Shown here in pieces: positions 19,807 to 49,900 of a DNA stretch of 64,000 bases. The notes under the pieces are model-generated. The model was given only the letters and a program-made list of their open reading frames with translations, had not been told where the DNA came from and did not search any database. The translations under genes were made by a program, and so were the position numbers. Source of the DNA: Bactericera cockerelli (lineage: Eukaryota > Arthropoda > Insecta > Hemiptera > Triozidae); contig CM044955.1 of NCBI GenBank assembly GCA_024516035.1, positions 49,757,800-49,821,799 of the forward strand, given 5' to 3'. Within the stretch, counting starts at the first letter, position 1; each line of letters opens with the position of its first letter.

Positions 19807-20816
19807 AACCCGTCACGAGAGAAATGATAATAATGAGAATATAATTAGACAAATATTTTTTTATTGGAAAATTGTTTGCACTTTATAAATTTATTCTTTG
19901 TTCCAAAAACAATACTTGTATGCTATCTCATGGATCTCTCTGTTTCAATTTTCATAAAGGATTGCGTCTGGTATCTTCCAAAATCGTCAAAATGCTGCAT
20001 TTTTCATGTTTCAGTGTCTTCTTTTTCTTTGCTTCTTTTGTTGTTTCTTTTAACTTTAGATGGTGGGGGTGTGGTTGGTGGTCCCCCTCGGCCTCCTCAT
20101 CTCCCCTTAGAGCCGATCCCTTTCCTCCACTAGTTTTCTTCTACTTGTGATTTTGGTTTATTGGTTGGTTTCTTGATGTGTCGCTGTTGTGTGTTGATGT
20201 TTTAACTTTGAATTTTGGGTGGGGGGTTTATTTGGTGGTCCCCCCTCGGCCTCCTCATCACCCCTTATAGCCGATCCCTCACCTCCAGTAGTTTTCTTCT
20301 ACTTGTAATTTTGATTTGTTGGTTGGTTTCCTGTTGTGTTGCTGCTGTGTCTTGATGTGTTTCTGTAGTTACTTTTTAATTTTGGGTGGAAGGTTTAGTT
20401 GGTGGTCCCCCTCGGCCTCCTCATCACCCCTTATAGCCGATCCCTCACCTCCATTAGTTGTCTTCTACTTGTAATTTTGGTTTATTGGTTGGTTTCTTGA
20501 TGTGTTGCTGTTATGTCTTGATGTGTTGCTGTAGTTACTTTTCAATTTTGGGTGGGGGGTTTAGTTGGTGGTCCCCCCTCGGCTTCCTTCTTGATGTGTT
20601 GCTGTTGTGTCTTGATGTGGTGCTGTAGTTACTTTTCAATTTTGGGTGGGGGGTTTAATTGGTGGTCCCCCCTCGGCCTCCTCATCACCCCTTATAGCCG
20701 ATCCCTCACCTCCATTAGTTTTCTTTTACTTGTAATTTTGGTTTATTGGTTGGTTTCTTGATGTGTTGCTGTTGTGTCTTGAAGTGTTGCTGTAGTTACT
20801 TTTCAATTTTGGGTGG

Positions 20817-21378
20817 TAAACCCCCCACCCAAAATTGAAAAGTAACTACAGCAACACATCAAGACACAACAGCAACACATCAAGAAACCAACCAATAAAC
20901 CAAAATTACAAGTAAAAGAAAACTAATGGAGGTGAGGGATCGGATATAAGGGGTGATGAGGAGGCCGAGGGGGGACCACCAACTAAACCCCCCACCCAAA
21001 ATTGAAATGTAACTACAGCAACACATCAAGACACAGCAGCAACACATCAAGAAACCAAACAATAAACCAAAATTACAAGTAGAAGAAAACTAATGGAGGT
21101 GAGGGATCGGATATAAGGGGTGATGAGGAGGCCGAGGGGGGACCACCAACTAAACCCCCCACCCAAAATTGAAATGTAACTACAGCAACACATCAAGACA
21201 CAGCAGCAACACATCAAGAAACCAAACAATAAACCAAAATTACAAGTAGAAGAAAACTAATGGAGGTGAGGGATCGGCTATAAGGGGTGATGAGGAGGCC
21301 GAGGGGGGACCACCAACTAAACCCCCCACCCAAAATTGAAATGTAACTACAGCAACACATCAAGAAACCAACCAATAT
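20817..21378 (-). repeat. Inverted segment in satellite block B
   Basis: It has the same head-to-head junction as in block A, but about 3.4 inverted units instead of 1.4. Two consecutive inverted units share private changes (ggatataagg, accaaacaataaacc), so they arose by local amplification after the inversion. Confidence 0.85.
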
Positions 21379-22187
21379 CCCTCACCTCCATTAGTTTTCT
21401 TCTACTTGTAATTTTGGTTTATTGGTTGGTTTCTTGATGTGTTGCTGTTGTGTCTTGATGTGTTGCTGTAGTCACTTTTCAATTTTGGGTGGGGGGTTTA
21501 GTTGGTGGTCCCCCCTCGGCCTCCTCATCACCCCTTATAGCCGATCCCTCACCTCCATTAGTTTTCTTCTACTTGTAATTTTGGTTTATTGGTTGGTTTC
21601 TTGATGAGTTGCTGCTGTGTCTTGATGTGTTGCTGTAGTTACATTTCAATTTTGGGTGGGGGGTTTAGTTGGTGGTCCCCCCTCGGCCTCCTCATCACCC
21701 CTTATAGCCGATCCCTCACCTCCATTAGTTTTCTTCTACTTGTAATTTTGGTTTATTGGTTGGTTTCTTGATGTGTTGCTGCTGTGTCTTGATATGTTGC
21801 TGTAGTTACTTTTCAATTTTGGGTGGGGGGTTTAGTTGGTGATCCCCCCTCGGCCTCCTCATCACCCTTATAGCCGATCCCTCACCTCCACTAGTTTTCT
21901 TCTACTTGTAATTTTGGTTGGTTTCTTGATGTGTTGCTGCTGTGTCTTGAAGTGTTGCTGTAGTTACTTTTCAATTTTGGGTGGGGGGTTTAGTTGGCGG
22001 TCCCCCCTCGGCCTCCTCATCACACCTTATAGCCGATCCCTCACCTCCATTATTTTTCTTTTACATGTAATTTTGGTTTATTGGTTGGTTTCTTGATGTG
22101 TTGCTGTTGTGTCTTGATGTGTTGCTGTAGTTACTTTTCAATTTTGGGTGGGGGGTTTAGTTGGTGGTCCCCCCTCGGCCTCCTCAT

Positions 22188-22539
22188 TGTCGTGGACACA
22201 GGGGTCGAGGGCGCACAGTGGAAGACTTTAAGTAAATTCCTTTCTTCGTTGGATCAATAAAGAATAATGTATATGGTTTTGTCGAAAATAATAAATAGTG
22301 TATATTTTTTTTATTGGTGAATGAATATTAATTTTATACAGGATTTTATTTGAGTGTGTTGCGAATTTTAAGTTGGTCTGAGTTGCGAATTTTATATTTG
22401 ACTGACTTGCGACTGTCGATAGCACGGCTATTTATACCATGAGCACTGGCCACTGAAGAGATCTTCGGATGGCCAGTGTTCTTGTGGTACAAATAGGCCG
22501 GCTTTACAATTTCGTGAATGTTTACAAGATTTCACGACA
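22188..22539 (-). mobile_element. Solo LTR (352 bp), block B copy
   Basis: Same length, ends (tgtcgtgg...tcacgaca) and ctcat target duplication (22183-22187 and 22540-22544) as 7831-8182, in the same satellite position and with only a few substitutions. The two copies come from one insertion followed by block duplication, not from two insertions. Confidence 0.88.
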
Positions 22540-24554
22540 CTCATCACCCCTTATAGCCGATCCCTCACCTCCATTAGTTTTCTTCTACTTGTAATTTTGG
22601 TTTATTGGTTGGTTTCTTGATGTGTTGCTGTTGTGTCTTGATGTGTTGCTGTAGTTACTTTTCAATTTTGGGTGGGGGGTTTAATTGGTGGTCCCCCCTC
22701 GGCCTCCTCATCACCCCTTATAGCCGATCCCTCACCTCCATTAGTTTTCTCCTACTTGTAATTTTGGTTTATTGGTTGGTTTCTTGATGTGTTGCTGTTG
22801 TGTCTTGATGTGTTGCTGTAGTTACTTTTCAATTTTGGGTGGGGGGTTTAATTGGTGGTCCCCCTCGGCCTCCTCATCACCCCTTATAGCCGATCCCTCA
22901 CCTCCATTAGTTTTCTCCTACTTGTAATTTTGGTTTATTGGTTGGTTTCTTGATGTGTTGCTGTTGTGTCTTGATGTGTTGCTGTAGTTACTTTTCAATT
23001 TTGGGTGGGGGGTTTAGTTGGTGGTCCCCCTTCGGCCTCCTCATCACCCCTTATAGCCGATCCCTCACCTCCACTAGTTTTCTTCTACTTGTAATTTTGG
23101 TTGGTTTCTTGATGTGTTGCTGCTGTGTCTTGAAGTGTTGCTGTAGTTACTTTTCAATTTTGGGTGGGGGGTTTAGTTGGTGGTCCCCCCTCGGCCTCCT
23201 CATCACCCCTTATAGCCGATCCCTCACCTCCATTAGTTTTCTTCTACTTGTAATTTTGGTTTATTGGTTGGTTTCTTGATGTGTTGCTGCTGTGTCTTGA
23301 TGTGTTGCTGTAGTTACTTTTCAATTTTGGGTGGGGGGTTTAATTGGTGGTCCCCCCTCGGCCTCCTCATCACCCCTTATAGCCGATCCCTCACCTCCAT
23401 TAGTTTTCTCCTACTTGTAATTTTGGTTTATTGGTTGGTTTCTTGATGTGTTGCTGCTGTGTCTTGAAGTGTTGCTGTAGTTACTTTTCAATTTTGGGTG
23501 GGGGGTTTAGTTGGTGGTCCCCCCTCGGCCTCCTCATCACCCCTTATAGCCGATCCCTCACCTCCATTAGTTTTCTTTTACATGTAATTTTGGTTTATTG
23601 GTTGGTTTCTTGATGTGTTGCTGTTGTGTCTTGATGTGTTGCTGTAGTTACTTTTCAATTTTGGGTGGGGGGTTTAGTTGGTGGTCCCCCCCCTCGGCCT
23701 CCTCATCACCCCTTATAGCCGATCCCTCACCTCCACTAGTTTTCTTCTACTTGTAATTTTGGTTGGTTTCTTGATGTGTTGCTGCTGTGTCTTGATGTGT
23801 TGCTGTAGTTACTTTTCAATTTTGGGTGGGGGGTTTAGTTGGCGGTCCCCCCTCGGCCTCCTCATCACCCCTTATAGCCGATCCCTCACCTCCATTAGTT
23901 TTCTTTTACTTGTAATTTTGGTTTATTGGTTGGTTTCTTGATGTGTTGCTGTTGTGTCTTGATGTGTTGCTGTAGTTACTTTTCAATTTTGGGTGGGGGG
24001 TTTAGTTGGTGGTCCCCCCTCGGCCTCCTCATCACCCCTTATAGCCGATCCCTCACCTCCACTAGTTTTCTTTTACTTGTAATTTTGCTTTATTGGTTGG
24101 TTTCTTGATGTGTTGCTGTTGTGTCTTGATGTGTTGCTGTAGTTACTTTTCAATTTTGGGTGGGGGGTTTAGTTGGTGGTCCCCCCTCGGCCTCCTCATC
24201 ACCCCTTATAGCCGATCCCTCACCTCCATTAGTTTTCTGCTACTTGTAATTTTGGTTGGTTTCTTAATGTGTTGCTGCTGTGTCTTGAAGTGTTGCTGTA
24301 GTTACTTTTCAATTTTGGGTGGGGGGTTTAGTTGGCGGTCCCCCCTCGGCCTCCTCATCACCCCTTATAGCCGATCCCTCACCTCCATTAGTTTTCTTTT
24401 ACTTGTAATTTTGGTTTATTGGTTGGTTTCTTGATGTGTTGCTGCTGTGTCTTGATGTGTTGCTGAAGTTACTTTTCAATTTTGGGTGGGGGGTTCAGTA
24501 GGTGGTCCCCCCTCGTCCTCCTCATCACCCCTTATAGCCGATCCCTTACCTCCA

Positions 24555-26200
24555 GGAGTATTCTTTTCTTCTTTTTTCATTTTCTTTGACTAATCAGTAT
24601 CCGCATAAAGTACCTTAATTTTTGAGAATGTCTCATTTTCCTCCGTTTTTATTTCTTAATTGAACAAGCAAAAGGACGCATCTGTAAAATAATTGAATCA
24701 GCTGAATGTATTTTTTGGTAATATATAATTAAAAAAAAATCGCATTACTTCAGAGCACTTTACTTTTACATCCATGGCATTCCGCAAACGGCAAAACTCG
24801 GTCAGAATTTTCTGTTCCAGCCGGGATTCAAACCCACAACCTCCGGGTCAGTAACCAATGCTCTTAACCACTGAGCCATTGAGGTCGGGGACCCTTGTTA
24901 CTAGGCACGCATTCACCTAAGAATTTATTGAACAATATCTACTATTTGAAAACCTCAAGTTTCATGGGATACCTATACATATACATACTTGGAATACGAT
25001 ATAATATCTTGAAATTTAGTCGGCAGGATTCATTTGAGACCATAACGTCTAGATATTCACCGTGGCCGAAGGAGTTAGTGCGCTAGGCATTTCACGCACG
25101 GTGAGCTGGGTTCGATTCCCAGCGGGGCAGGATTTTTTCTGCTCTGTACTTGGGATTTCGGGGTCCACTTATACCTCGTGAGGAAAAAAGAGTAGCTGCT
25201 TTAATGTTACCAGCGACCAGTGGCGGAATTATAGGCAAAAATAAGATATTGGAATATTAAAGACATGGAAAAGTCCTATATTCTGCGCTACCCACTAAAA
25301 TTGTAATATAATAACACAAAGAAACACATTTATTCATTTATTATGACGTCTAGAGAAAAGTGCTCAGAAAATTCACCCCAGCTAGGGTTCGAACCTGTCA
25401 GTCTTCGCGGAGACTACTGCCCGTAGTCCAAAGATCCCGAGTTCGATCCCCGGTTGGGACAGACTTTTCCCGGAAAATTCTGTTCCTTTAAAACACGTGG
25501 GGCTGGCATTTCCGGCCCTACCCGGGCTGGGTGAGGTTAATGTGGGTCCTGACAATCTATCTCAATCAGGACGTTAAAACCAATTAGAATCAACTGCTCA
25601 CAATAGATCACTAATTAGGTCGCAGTGATATATTGTAGGGTTGGGTGGAAGAGATTGCCATAGGCAATAACCCCGCCCTTTAGTTAGGACATATGTATAT
25701 ATTTTATTTATTTTTTTCTTGTGTTATATTATTATTATTGTCATTTTTATATTTACTTTTTCCCATAATTTGTCTGAATTTGTCTGTATGTTCTACTAAT
25801 AAAGTGTTTCTAAATAAATAAAATAAATAAATATTGTAAGGGTTTCACTGAAAACTCTGCAACCAGGTCAGATAGTAAAAATAAAAAATAATAATTAAGG
25901 GTTCGAACCTGGTTGGTGCTCAGAGCGAGCGATCAGCAAAAACCAAATTTAGTAGAGACAACTGAGCTCACAAACATATACCACTTACCTTATTTATTTT
26001 ACAAGGTTTTGGATTTTTGCGCATTCTAAAGTCGACCCGTTGGACGTCACATCTTACGGAAATTTTATATGTTGAGGAAAATTTGGAAAACGAGAATTTG
26101 ATTTGTGTTTAATCATGTGAATTTTTAAAAATGATATTTTACAGAAAGATATTACCTATTCGTTATTATACTGGCCAAAATGTACTTATATTTTTGGTTT
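24555..26200 (+). repeat. Right flank of block B, duplicated from/to 14131-15585
   Basis: It is nearly collinear with the flank of block A. It includes the tRNA-like head at 24812-24888 (-), an S3 SINE at 25060-25335 (+) and an S2 SINE at 25375-25590 (+). After about 26197 the text resembles 32688-32745 (an ggttttaaaattaatt...tgcattgatag context), linking this flank to the XPB intron as well. Confidence 0.82.
25637..25830 (+). mobile_element. LINE 3'-end insertion present only in block B
   Basis: About 190 bp interrupt the flank that is continuous in block A (tgatatattgtaagggtttc). The word atattgta lies on both sides as a target duplication. The insertion starts gggttgggtggaagag and ends aataaagtgtttctaaataa with short AAAT repeats, as expected for a severely 5'-truncated LINE copy. 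Confidence 0.75.
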
Positions 26201-27070
26201 TAAAAATTAATTAGGGCAAGGACTCTGAATGTTACAGACCTCTCTTTAAATAAATATTCATTAAAAAAAAAAAAATTAATGATCTGGACATTTGAAATAG
26301 AAATCATTCATTGATAGAAATCATGCATTGATAGACGTTACAAGCAATATTTTTATACCCAAAACCAAAGTTGCTCGGGAGGTTATTAAAAGTCCTGAAT
26401 ATGAAAAAAAAAAAAAAATTGAAAGCGGAACAAAAAAACGAACACAATCCTTCCGCTTTCTAATATTAGAAATTTCTCGGAAGTAATATTCACGAGATGA
26501 AATTGTATGTTACAACATAATTTTTTTTCTCCATCAAATAATGTCATAGCGTCTGAGTAGGCTGCCATATGCTATGGTGGCTTGTCTTTTGGCAAGGGGG
26601 AAGACATACAATGCCATAAAGTTTTTAGTACCATATATTGTGTGACATTCGTTTTTTTTTTCTCGCTATAGAAAATATGTCATCTGTGCCATATAGTAAG
26701 TGTGATCCTACCTTCACTCACATGACACTCACTCAGTCACTCATTCATCTCTATTTCTTAGCACTGGTATGTCCTAGGAGGCTGAAATTTGGCACGTAGG
26801 TCACTTTTAGGTCTTAGATGCGCACTAATAAAGGATTTCAAAAATTCCCACTGGGGTTCCCGCCACGGGGGAAAAAAAGGCGCATATACATGAAAAACCC
26901 CGCCTTTTTATTCTTTTCATCACTGTTTCTCCGTACCGATAAAAATGTGTGGTGGCTGAAAATTAATATATAGCTTGATTCTATATTGTAGATGTGCAAT
27001 TTCATTTTCAACTATGAAATATAATGAAATCCAAGAAAGGATTTCATTATATTTCAACTGGGGCGCCAGC
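26200..27070. other. Intergenic sequence with short insertions
   Basis: Around 26213-26275 an insertion starting gggcaaggactctgaatg with a poly(A) end lies between attaat words (another truncated retroelement). The rest is unassigned; a repeat-like gggcgccagccgcgggg begins near 27060. Confidence 0.45.
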
Positions 27071-27074
27071 CGCG

Positions 27075-27500
27075 GGGAAAAGGGCGAGTCCTAAAAATTG
27101 GATGGGAGACACAATTTTTTTTTTTTACGTTTTTCGACCTAAATGACATTTTTTCTCGAAATTTGTCGTGACGACCTATCAACTCACAGCGAGAAAGTTT
27201 TAGGCAACGGCAACGATTTGAGCTTTCAATTGACTTATCGATTGTGAATTTCTGATGAGCCTTTCTTGAGCTATGCCAGGTAAGGTAAAAAAAATGGATG
27301 GGTAACACGTAAATTATTCACTTTTTTTTATACCTAAATGACATTTTTTTCTCGAATTTTGAAGTGACGCCCTATCAACTCAGAGCAATAAAGTTTTAGG
27401 TAAGGGTCTGAGCTTTCATTTGACATATCGATGGCGAATTTCCGATGAGCCGTTCTTTAGCTAAGCCGAGTATGGACAAAAAATGGATGGGTGACACAAT
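27075..27500 (+). repeat. Two diverged tandem copies of a unit of about 190 bp
   Basis: aaatggatgggtaacac and aaatggatgggtgacac close consecutive copies (27291, 27482). Each contains cctaaatgacattttt, cctatcaactca and gatgagc, and the order repeats once. No coding function. Confidence 0.65.
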
Positions 27501-27509
27501 TTTTACTTT

Positions 27510-28115
27510 CTTTATCCTATAATAAGGAAAGTATTGTATTCGTCGAGAAAATTTGACCTACCCAGTTTTTCATATTTTTGGACGAATCATAGCTATCCTC
27601 AGGATACCAAAAAAGTTGTTTTCAGCCATTGGTCCGTGCGTCTGTCTGTCTGTGAACAGGATATCTCAAGAACGGTAAGAGCTAGAGACTTTAAATTTGG
27701 TATGCAAATCAATTTTATACACCAGACGAACCACGAAACTTTTGGTTGAAATCGGCAAATATTGGCCGCAAGCGCCGCTTCTATGAATTGGTTAAAGATA
27801 CAAAAAAAGTTAAAGAACAACATTTTCTTATATTAAAAAAATAATAGGGGTCTTTTCTAATCATTTTTTTGATATCTTGAACTTTTTGGACCTCGGCCCC
27901 AATTTACCGGTATTTTGGGGGGGGGACCCGCTTTGACTAACTTTTTTATTATTCATCTTAGATGGGGATTGTGACATATCAAATCCAATGAGGTGCTGAT
28001 TACGAATTTGGCTTTGATTTTTAGCTAACTGTTACCTCTGAGTCACCAGTGGCTTTCGGTCCTGTTACCATTTCTAATATGATAAGGAAAGTCGTGTGAT
28101 GTTTACACCAGATTT
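27510..28115 (+). repeat. Dispersed repeat starting ataaggaaagtattg
   Basis: It opens tcctataataaggaaagtat and ends near atgataaggaaagtcgtgtg, with gtgcgtctgtctgtctgtg and atctcaagaacggtaagagc inside. It resembles other non-coding gtctgtctgt-bearing repeats in the window (40270, 59580) in style, not clearly in sequence. Confidence 0.5.
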
Positions 28116-28629
28116 TTTTTCTCACTTTTTTTACTTTTACAAAAACTTCTATTAATTTCGCACTCACAACCACTAATTTGTGTTGTTGTTGTAACCAACT
28201 TGGTTACAGCTGGGGGAAGATCTCCAGCCAACCTAAGTGGAAAAGTTGGCTAGTTCTGAGCCACTTATGGGGAACTTGTGTTTCTCTGTACGTCCAGAAA
28301 TAATTTGAGAGACTCCAAATATTTTTTCCCTATTCTGTGGGAGGAGTGCTTTAGGTTGATTCAGATAAGACTAAGAAAACACTTTTCGAGCAAATATTGA
28401 AAATATCAAACAGAATAATAAAAAGAAATTCATTGAGATTTATTTTTACAAAATCAATTTACATGGAAGAAATGTAATTACATGGAACTAATACAAATGT
28501 ATTCCTTCATGAATGAATGCTTAATCAAGACGAAGTAAACGTTTGTGAAAATAATTTATACTATCTGATCGTAGTGTATCACAGGAAAAGAAACGGTCAT
28601 TTCGAAACATTACAAAACATTTGGCGACA
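28116..28629. other. Downstream of XPB, includes a repeat shared with 63.37 kb
   Basis: About 28178-28265 (ttgttgttgttgtaaccaac, ttggttacagctggggg, gttggctagttctgagcc) recurs in diverged form at 63368-63470. The rest is AT-rich, and no gene is seen. Confidence 0.5.
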
Positions 28630-28858
28630 GTAACTTTTTAAACAGGGGGTATTTCACCAGTTTCCCGGCACTTCATGTAGAATCAGCCCCAAACTTTTCA
28701 AACAGAGGGTGCTTCGCCAGTTTAACATTACACCAGGCAGAATCGGCCTAGTAGGAACAGACTCAGAACTTCATAAACAGAGTGTTTCTCTGTAATAACA
28801 ACCTCGGAACTTTTTAAACAGGCGGTGTTTCACCAGTTTCCCGTTACTCCACGTAAAA
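28630..28858 (-). repeat. Tandem diverged copies of the XPB stop-codon region in its 3' UTR
   Basis: The sequence around the last codons of exon 16 (plus strand cggaacttcttgaacagggg, gtgtttcac) recurs about four times at 28636, 28691, 28768 and 28808. Most copies are followed by ccagtttcccg-like and taaaatcagcc-like text. The copies are diverged, so the amplification is older than the one at exon 5. Confidence 0.75.
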
Positions 28859-46839
<17,981 letters not shown>

Positions 46840-46902
46840 TTTTCTAATTTTCTGCCGTAACTTCTGGGAGTTGCTCTTCTCCTTTCAATAATTTGAGTGA
46901 AC

Positions 46903-47502
46903 TGTGTAAATGGTAAAAAAAAAAGGTATTTTAGTTACAAAGATAACACTAGAGAAATTATTTTTAGAGGGGCTAAAGACCTTCTGATTTGATTGAGGTA
47001 CAACATCACTTCCAAAAGCTCAGTAAAAGGTCATCTGAGTGACTACACAACTACTTAATTTGGCTTCACTCAGCCTTTGTTGGACCAGAAAAATGGTTTG
47101 TCCTGTTAACCATGGTAAATTTATATCCCAAGACAATCATGTCTTCACCATGCAGGCACGGCTGGTGTTAAGGAGCTGCAGAACTGCAGCACCCCCTGAC
47201 AGAAAAGAAAGGAGAGAGGATTTTCTCAAGTCCTAGATCATACATAATGAAAGTCATCATAATTCTAGAAGAATTAATACATATTTCTAGAATAATTAAT
47301 ACATAATTATTATGTTTGACATGGTAAACAAACTCAAACTATTTAGATACTGAAAGAGTGACTCCATAAATCCCATTTTAATGTAGTTTATGTGGCAGCA
47401 CCCCGAAAACTTTCTTCTACCAGCCAAGTCTGTCACCATATCTTTAGATTTTTTGTAGAACTTGTCATCCGGCTCAATCATTTGCGTCCTTAACAGGTTT
47501 TT
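46903..47502. other. XPB 5' flank, possible 5' UTR or intron
   Basis: No further coding exon was recognised. 47385-47420 (tttatgtggcagcaccccga) is shared with 37997-38020 and is probably a repeat tail. A short minus-strand ORF here (47296-47568) is not convincing. Confidence 0.4.
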
Positions 47503-47720
47503 CTTGAGGGATTTACATGAAACTTTCACAAAAATACGTAGAATCTTAATAGGAAACGATTTCACCACGAAATAATCACAAATTTACACCTTAAATTACT
47601 TAAAACACGTTTTATTAAAATCACTTATTTGGAATTCACTCGATTTTGGGAATGTTTTGAAAATTTTACTTTCAATTTCCTTTGAAATATTTTACACCGC
47701 CATTTTGTTTTGAAAGAAGG
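47503..47720 (-). promoter_or_regulatory. Putative XPB promoter/5' UTR, left half of a mirrored pair
   Basis: The minus strand reads AAAATGGCGGTGTAAAATAT at about 47703-47685 (a YY1-like ATGGCGG), then runs towards XPB. Its part 47503-47618 is homologous to plus-strand 48785-48900 (GTAATTT, GTGTAAATTTGTG, GTGAAATCGTTT, TGTGAAAGTTTCAT in the same order). A start site here is inferred, not shown. Confidence 0.45.
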
Positions 47721-48003
47721 GGAATTGCAGAACCAATCAGAGAACCATCAACATGTATACCAACAGAAGTAAAAAAAAACAATTTTTTTTCATCATAAAT
47801 TTTTACATCGTATTTTTTACGTATTTTGTCCGTTTTATTCTTTCACATATAAAAGACGAATGATTATTGTCAATTGGAATTTGATGCGTAAGTCATTTTT
47901 GGTAAGAGGATTTTTTTGTTAAGAAGAATTTTGTAGTTATATAGGGTTAGGTAAAGTTAACGAGGTGAAATTGCACGATAGATCACTGACTTCAGTTTGT
48001 TGG

Positions 48004-48137
48004 GTAGGATGGTTGGGTGAGGGGCTTAGGTTAGGTTGAAATTAGTGCAGGTGGTTAGGCCGGGTCGCGCAGCGACCCGGTCTAACCCTGCACTAATTTC
48101 AACCTAACCTAAGCCCCTCACCCAAGCTATCCTAGCC
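48004..48137. repeat. 65-bp-arm palindrome, with a third direct copy
   Basis: The left arm 48004-48067 (ggtaggatggttgggtgagg ... ggccgggtcgc) and right arm 48072-48137 (gcgacccggtctaaccctgc ... aagctatcc) are almost perfect inverted copies with a 4-nt centre. A third copy of the arm lies in direct orientation at 48175-48234 and ends in a perfect small hairpin gtctgac-aacc-gtcagac. Confidence 0.92.
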
Positions 48138-48436
48138 GGCTAACGAAACACAACATTTAGACTGACAACCGTTTGTTGGGTAGGATGGTTGGGTGAGGGG
48201 CTTAGGTTAGGTTGAAATTAGTGCAGGTGGTTAGTCTGACAACCGTCAGACTAAATATTATCTCCTCGTCCCTCACCTGTATCAAACGTAAACATAAACG
48301 TAAATATATCTAAACAGAAAATAAAAAGATCGCGAGAAACATTCTACGACTTAGCGATGGTGTCGCGCGTCGCGCTATGTGGCGTTTCCATGCAACTGGG
48401 ATTCGTTTACAGTAAATATATTTGCGGTTGTCTAAC

Positions 48437-48466
48437 CTGCAGAGAGAGAGAGAGAGAGAGAGAGAT
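48437..48466. repeat. (GA)n microsatellite
   Basis: About 12 GA repeats following ctgca. Confidence 0.95.
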
Positions 48467-48539
48467 TTCCTTTTTCCCCTACATTCGTTCTTTATTTTCG
48501 TGTTGTTGTTTCTCTTCACTTTTACTGTTCTCAAAAGTT

Positions 48540-48905
48540 TCGCAAATCGCCATTTTCATTTATGGAATGCATTCAAATAATAAATTTTAATTCCAATTCT
48601 GTGATTTCTTGGTTCAAATTATGGATTAATTGGCAATGTACGTCTGTCTAGTGTAATCAATTTTTGTTTTACTGTGAAATAATTGATCTTTTTGAAGTGA
48701 AATTATTTATTTATTATAAAATTCTATTGAAAAACAGCGTAATTCGTTCCTAGAATTCACGATGAAGCTTCATAATATAGTTCAAATTTTAATCAAAGTT
48801 AAAGTAATTTTGAGTGTAAATTTGTGGTTTTCCTGATGTGAAATCGTTTTCTAATGAGATTTTAAGTATTCTGTGAAAGTTTCATAAAAATCCTTCAAAA
48901 TTAGC
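48540..48905 (+). promoter_or_regulatory. Right half of the mirrored pair, putative divergent promoter/5' UTR
   Basis: Positions 48785-48900 match the inverted 47503-47618 segment. A cgccattttcat word near 48549 is the counterpart of the ATGGCGG word on the other side. It may be the start of a plus-strand transcript; REXO1 at 63.85 kb is the next plus-strand gene in the window, but the link is speculative. Confidence 0.35.
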
Positions 48906-49445
48906 AATTCCGGAACAATGTGATTGACCCCCTATTCTATCATTCGGGAAACAATTGGCCACAAAACAGCCTCAACTGGCTGATATTTAGCTATCACCCA
49001 GAGCAGTTTGCACCTGTAGCCTGCTATTTATTTTTTAAAAAAATAATGTCTATCAACAGAAATAACACCCTATTCTTGCAGGTTGCAAGAAATACATGAA
49101 TCTGCTACCCAAATTAACCTCTAACAGCTTGGGTTTGTCCAAAAATTACCTACCTTTGGGGTCACCCACCAAGTAACTTGAGCCACCTTATCAGATATAA
49201 ATCTTACCTCCACTGAGATCATATAACTCAGTGCATACCTCTCAATTTAACATTTCCAGAGTCAAAAGACTTGACTACCCACTCACTTTAGAAGGGATAG
49301 TAATTTAGTAATAATATGGTTATGCCGATTTTTTTTCTTCTTTTTTAACAATAGTCAATAATATTTTTTGATTTTGAAGTTTTCACTCTCAAATTTAAAA
49401 ATTACCGCTTTGGAGTCACAGATAGCTTGCGCTATCTAGTGAATT
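48906..49445. other. Non-coding, no feature seen
   Basis: AT-rich sequence without a recognised gene or repeat. Confidence 0.4.
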
Positions 49446-49560
49446 TTTCTAGAAATCTAGATCCCACTGACTGCAACATTTCGTCTAGCAACGTTGCGCA
49501 ACATTTTGTATCGAATTTTAAATGGGAAGTTTTCACTCAGATCTCAGTGGAAGTTTTGCA
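49446..49560. repeat. gcaacattttgt-type repeat
   Basis: gatcccactgactgcaacat, gcaacgttgcgcaacatttt, tgggaagttttcactcag. Related to parts of 36078-36505 and 58795-58985. Confidence 0.55.
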
Positions 49561-49900
49561 TACCTATCGATGCCGGAATCATGCTCCTTCAGTGTTTTCA
49601 AATTTGGTTGAAATATAGTCAAGTTAGGTGTATGAATTGAAAACGCTAACTACCTTGATAGCATGGAAGCATTTCTTTTACTCAGGCAAAAGAAAACATG
49701 ATTTAGATAGAGTTAATCCAACTCACTGTAAACGTGAAACAAGTCATCTCACCCATAGTGTCAGCTGCCCACATGCCTCTAGTCATTCCTCATTTCCCAC
49801 TTATGACTTACACCCATTTGATAGACGTGGAACATGTAAATCGCAGAAGACTTACCCCCACTCCATCCTGCATGAAAACCCAGCCCAGGACCAAAACTAA

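Larger units (their letters stand above)
19938..24540 (+). repeat. Satellite block B, 159/167-bp unit
   Basis: It has the same satellite as block A, with the same left flank, an inverted segment, the solo LTR at the same place and the same right flank, but no LINE. Standard 167-bp and short 159-bp units are mixed. Pairwise differences between units are mostly single bases and C-run lengths, so the array is young or well homogenised. Confidence 0.92.

Noticed and set aside
5830..24540. Dozens of 60-113-codon cysteine-rich ORFs (MVGFLMCCCCVLMCC...) as a secreted or toxin-like peptide family
   Set aside because: They repeat exactly with the satellite unit, run through the same bases on every copy, lack a separate promoter or splice structure, and vary at all codon positions. 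They are by-products of the repeat.
47296..47568. 90-codon minus-strand ORF upstream of XPB as a small gene
   Set aside because: Half of it lies in the mirrored 5' segment and the end in a shared repeat tail (ttatgtggcagcacccc). I recognise no family and no splice signals.
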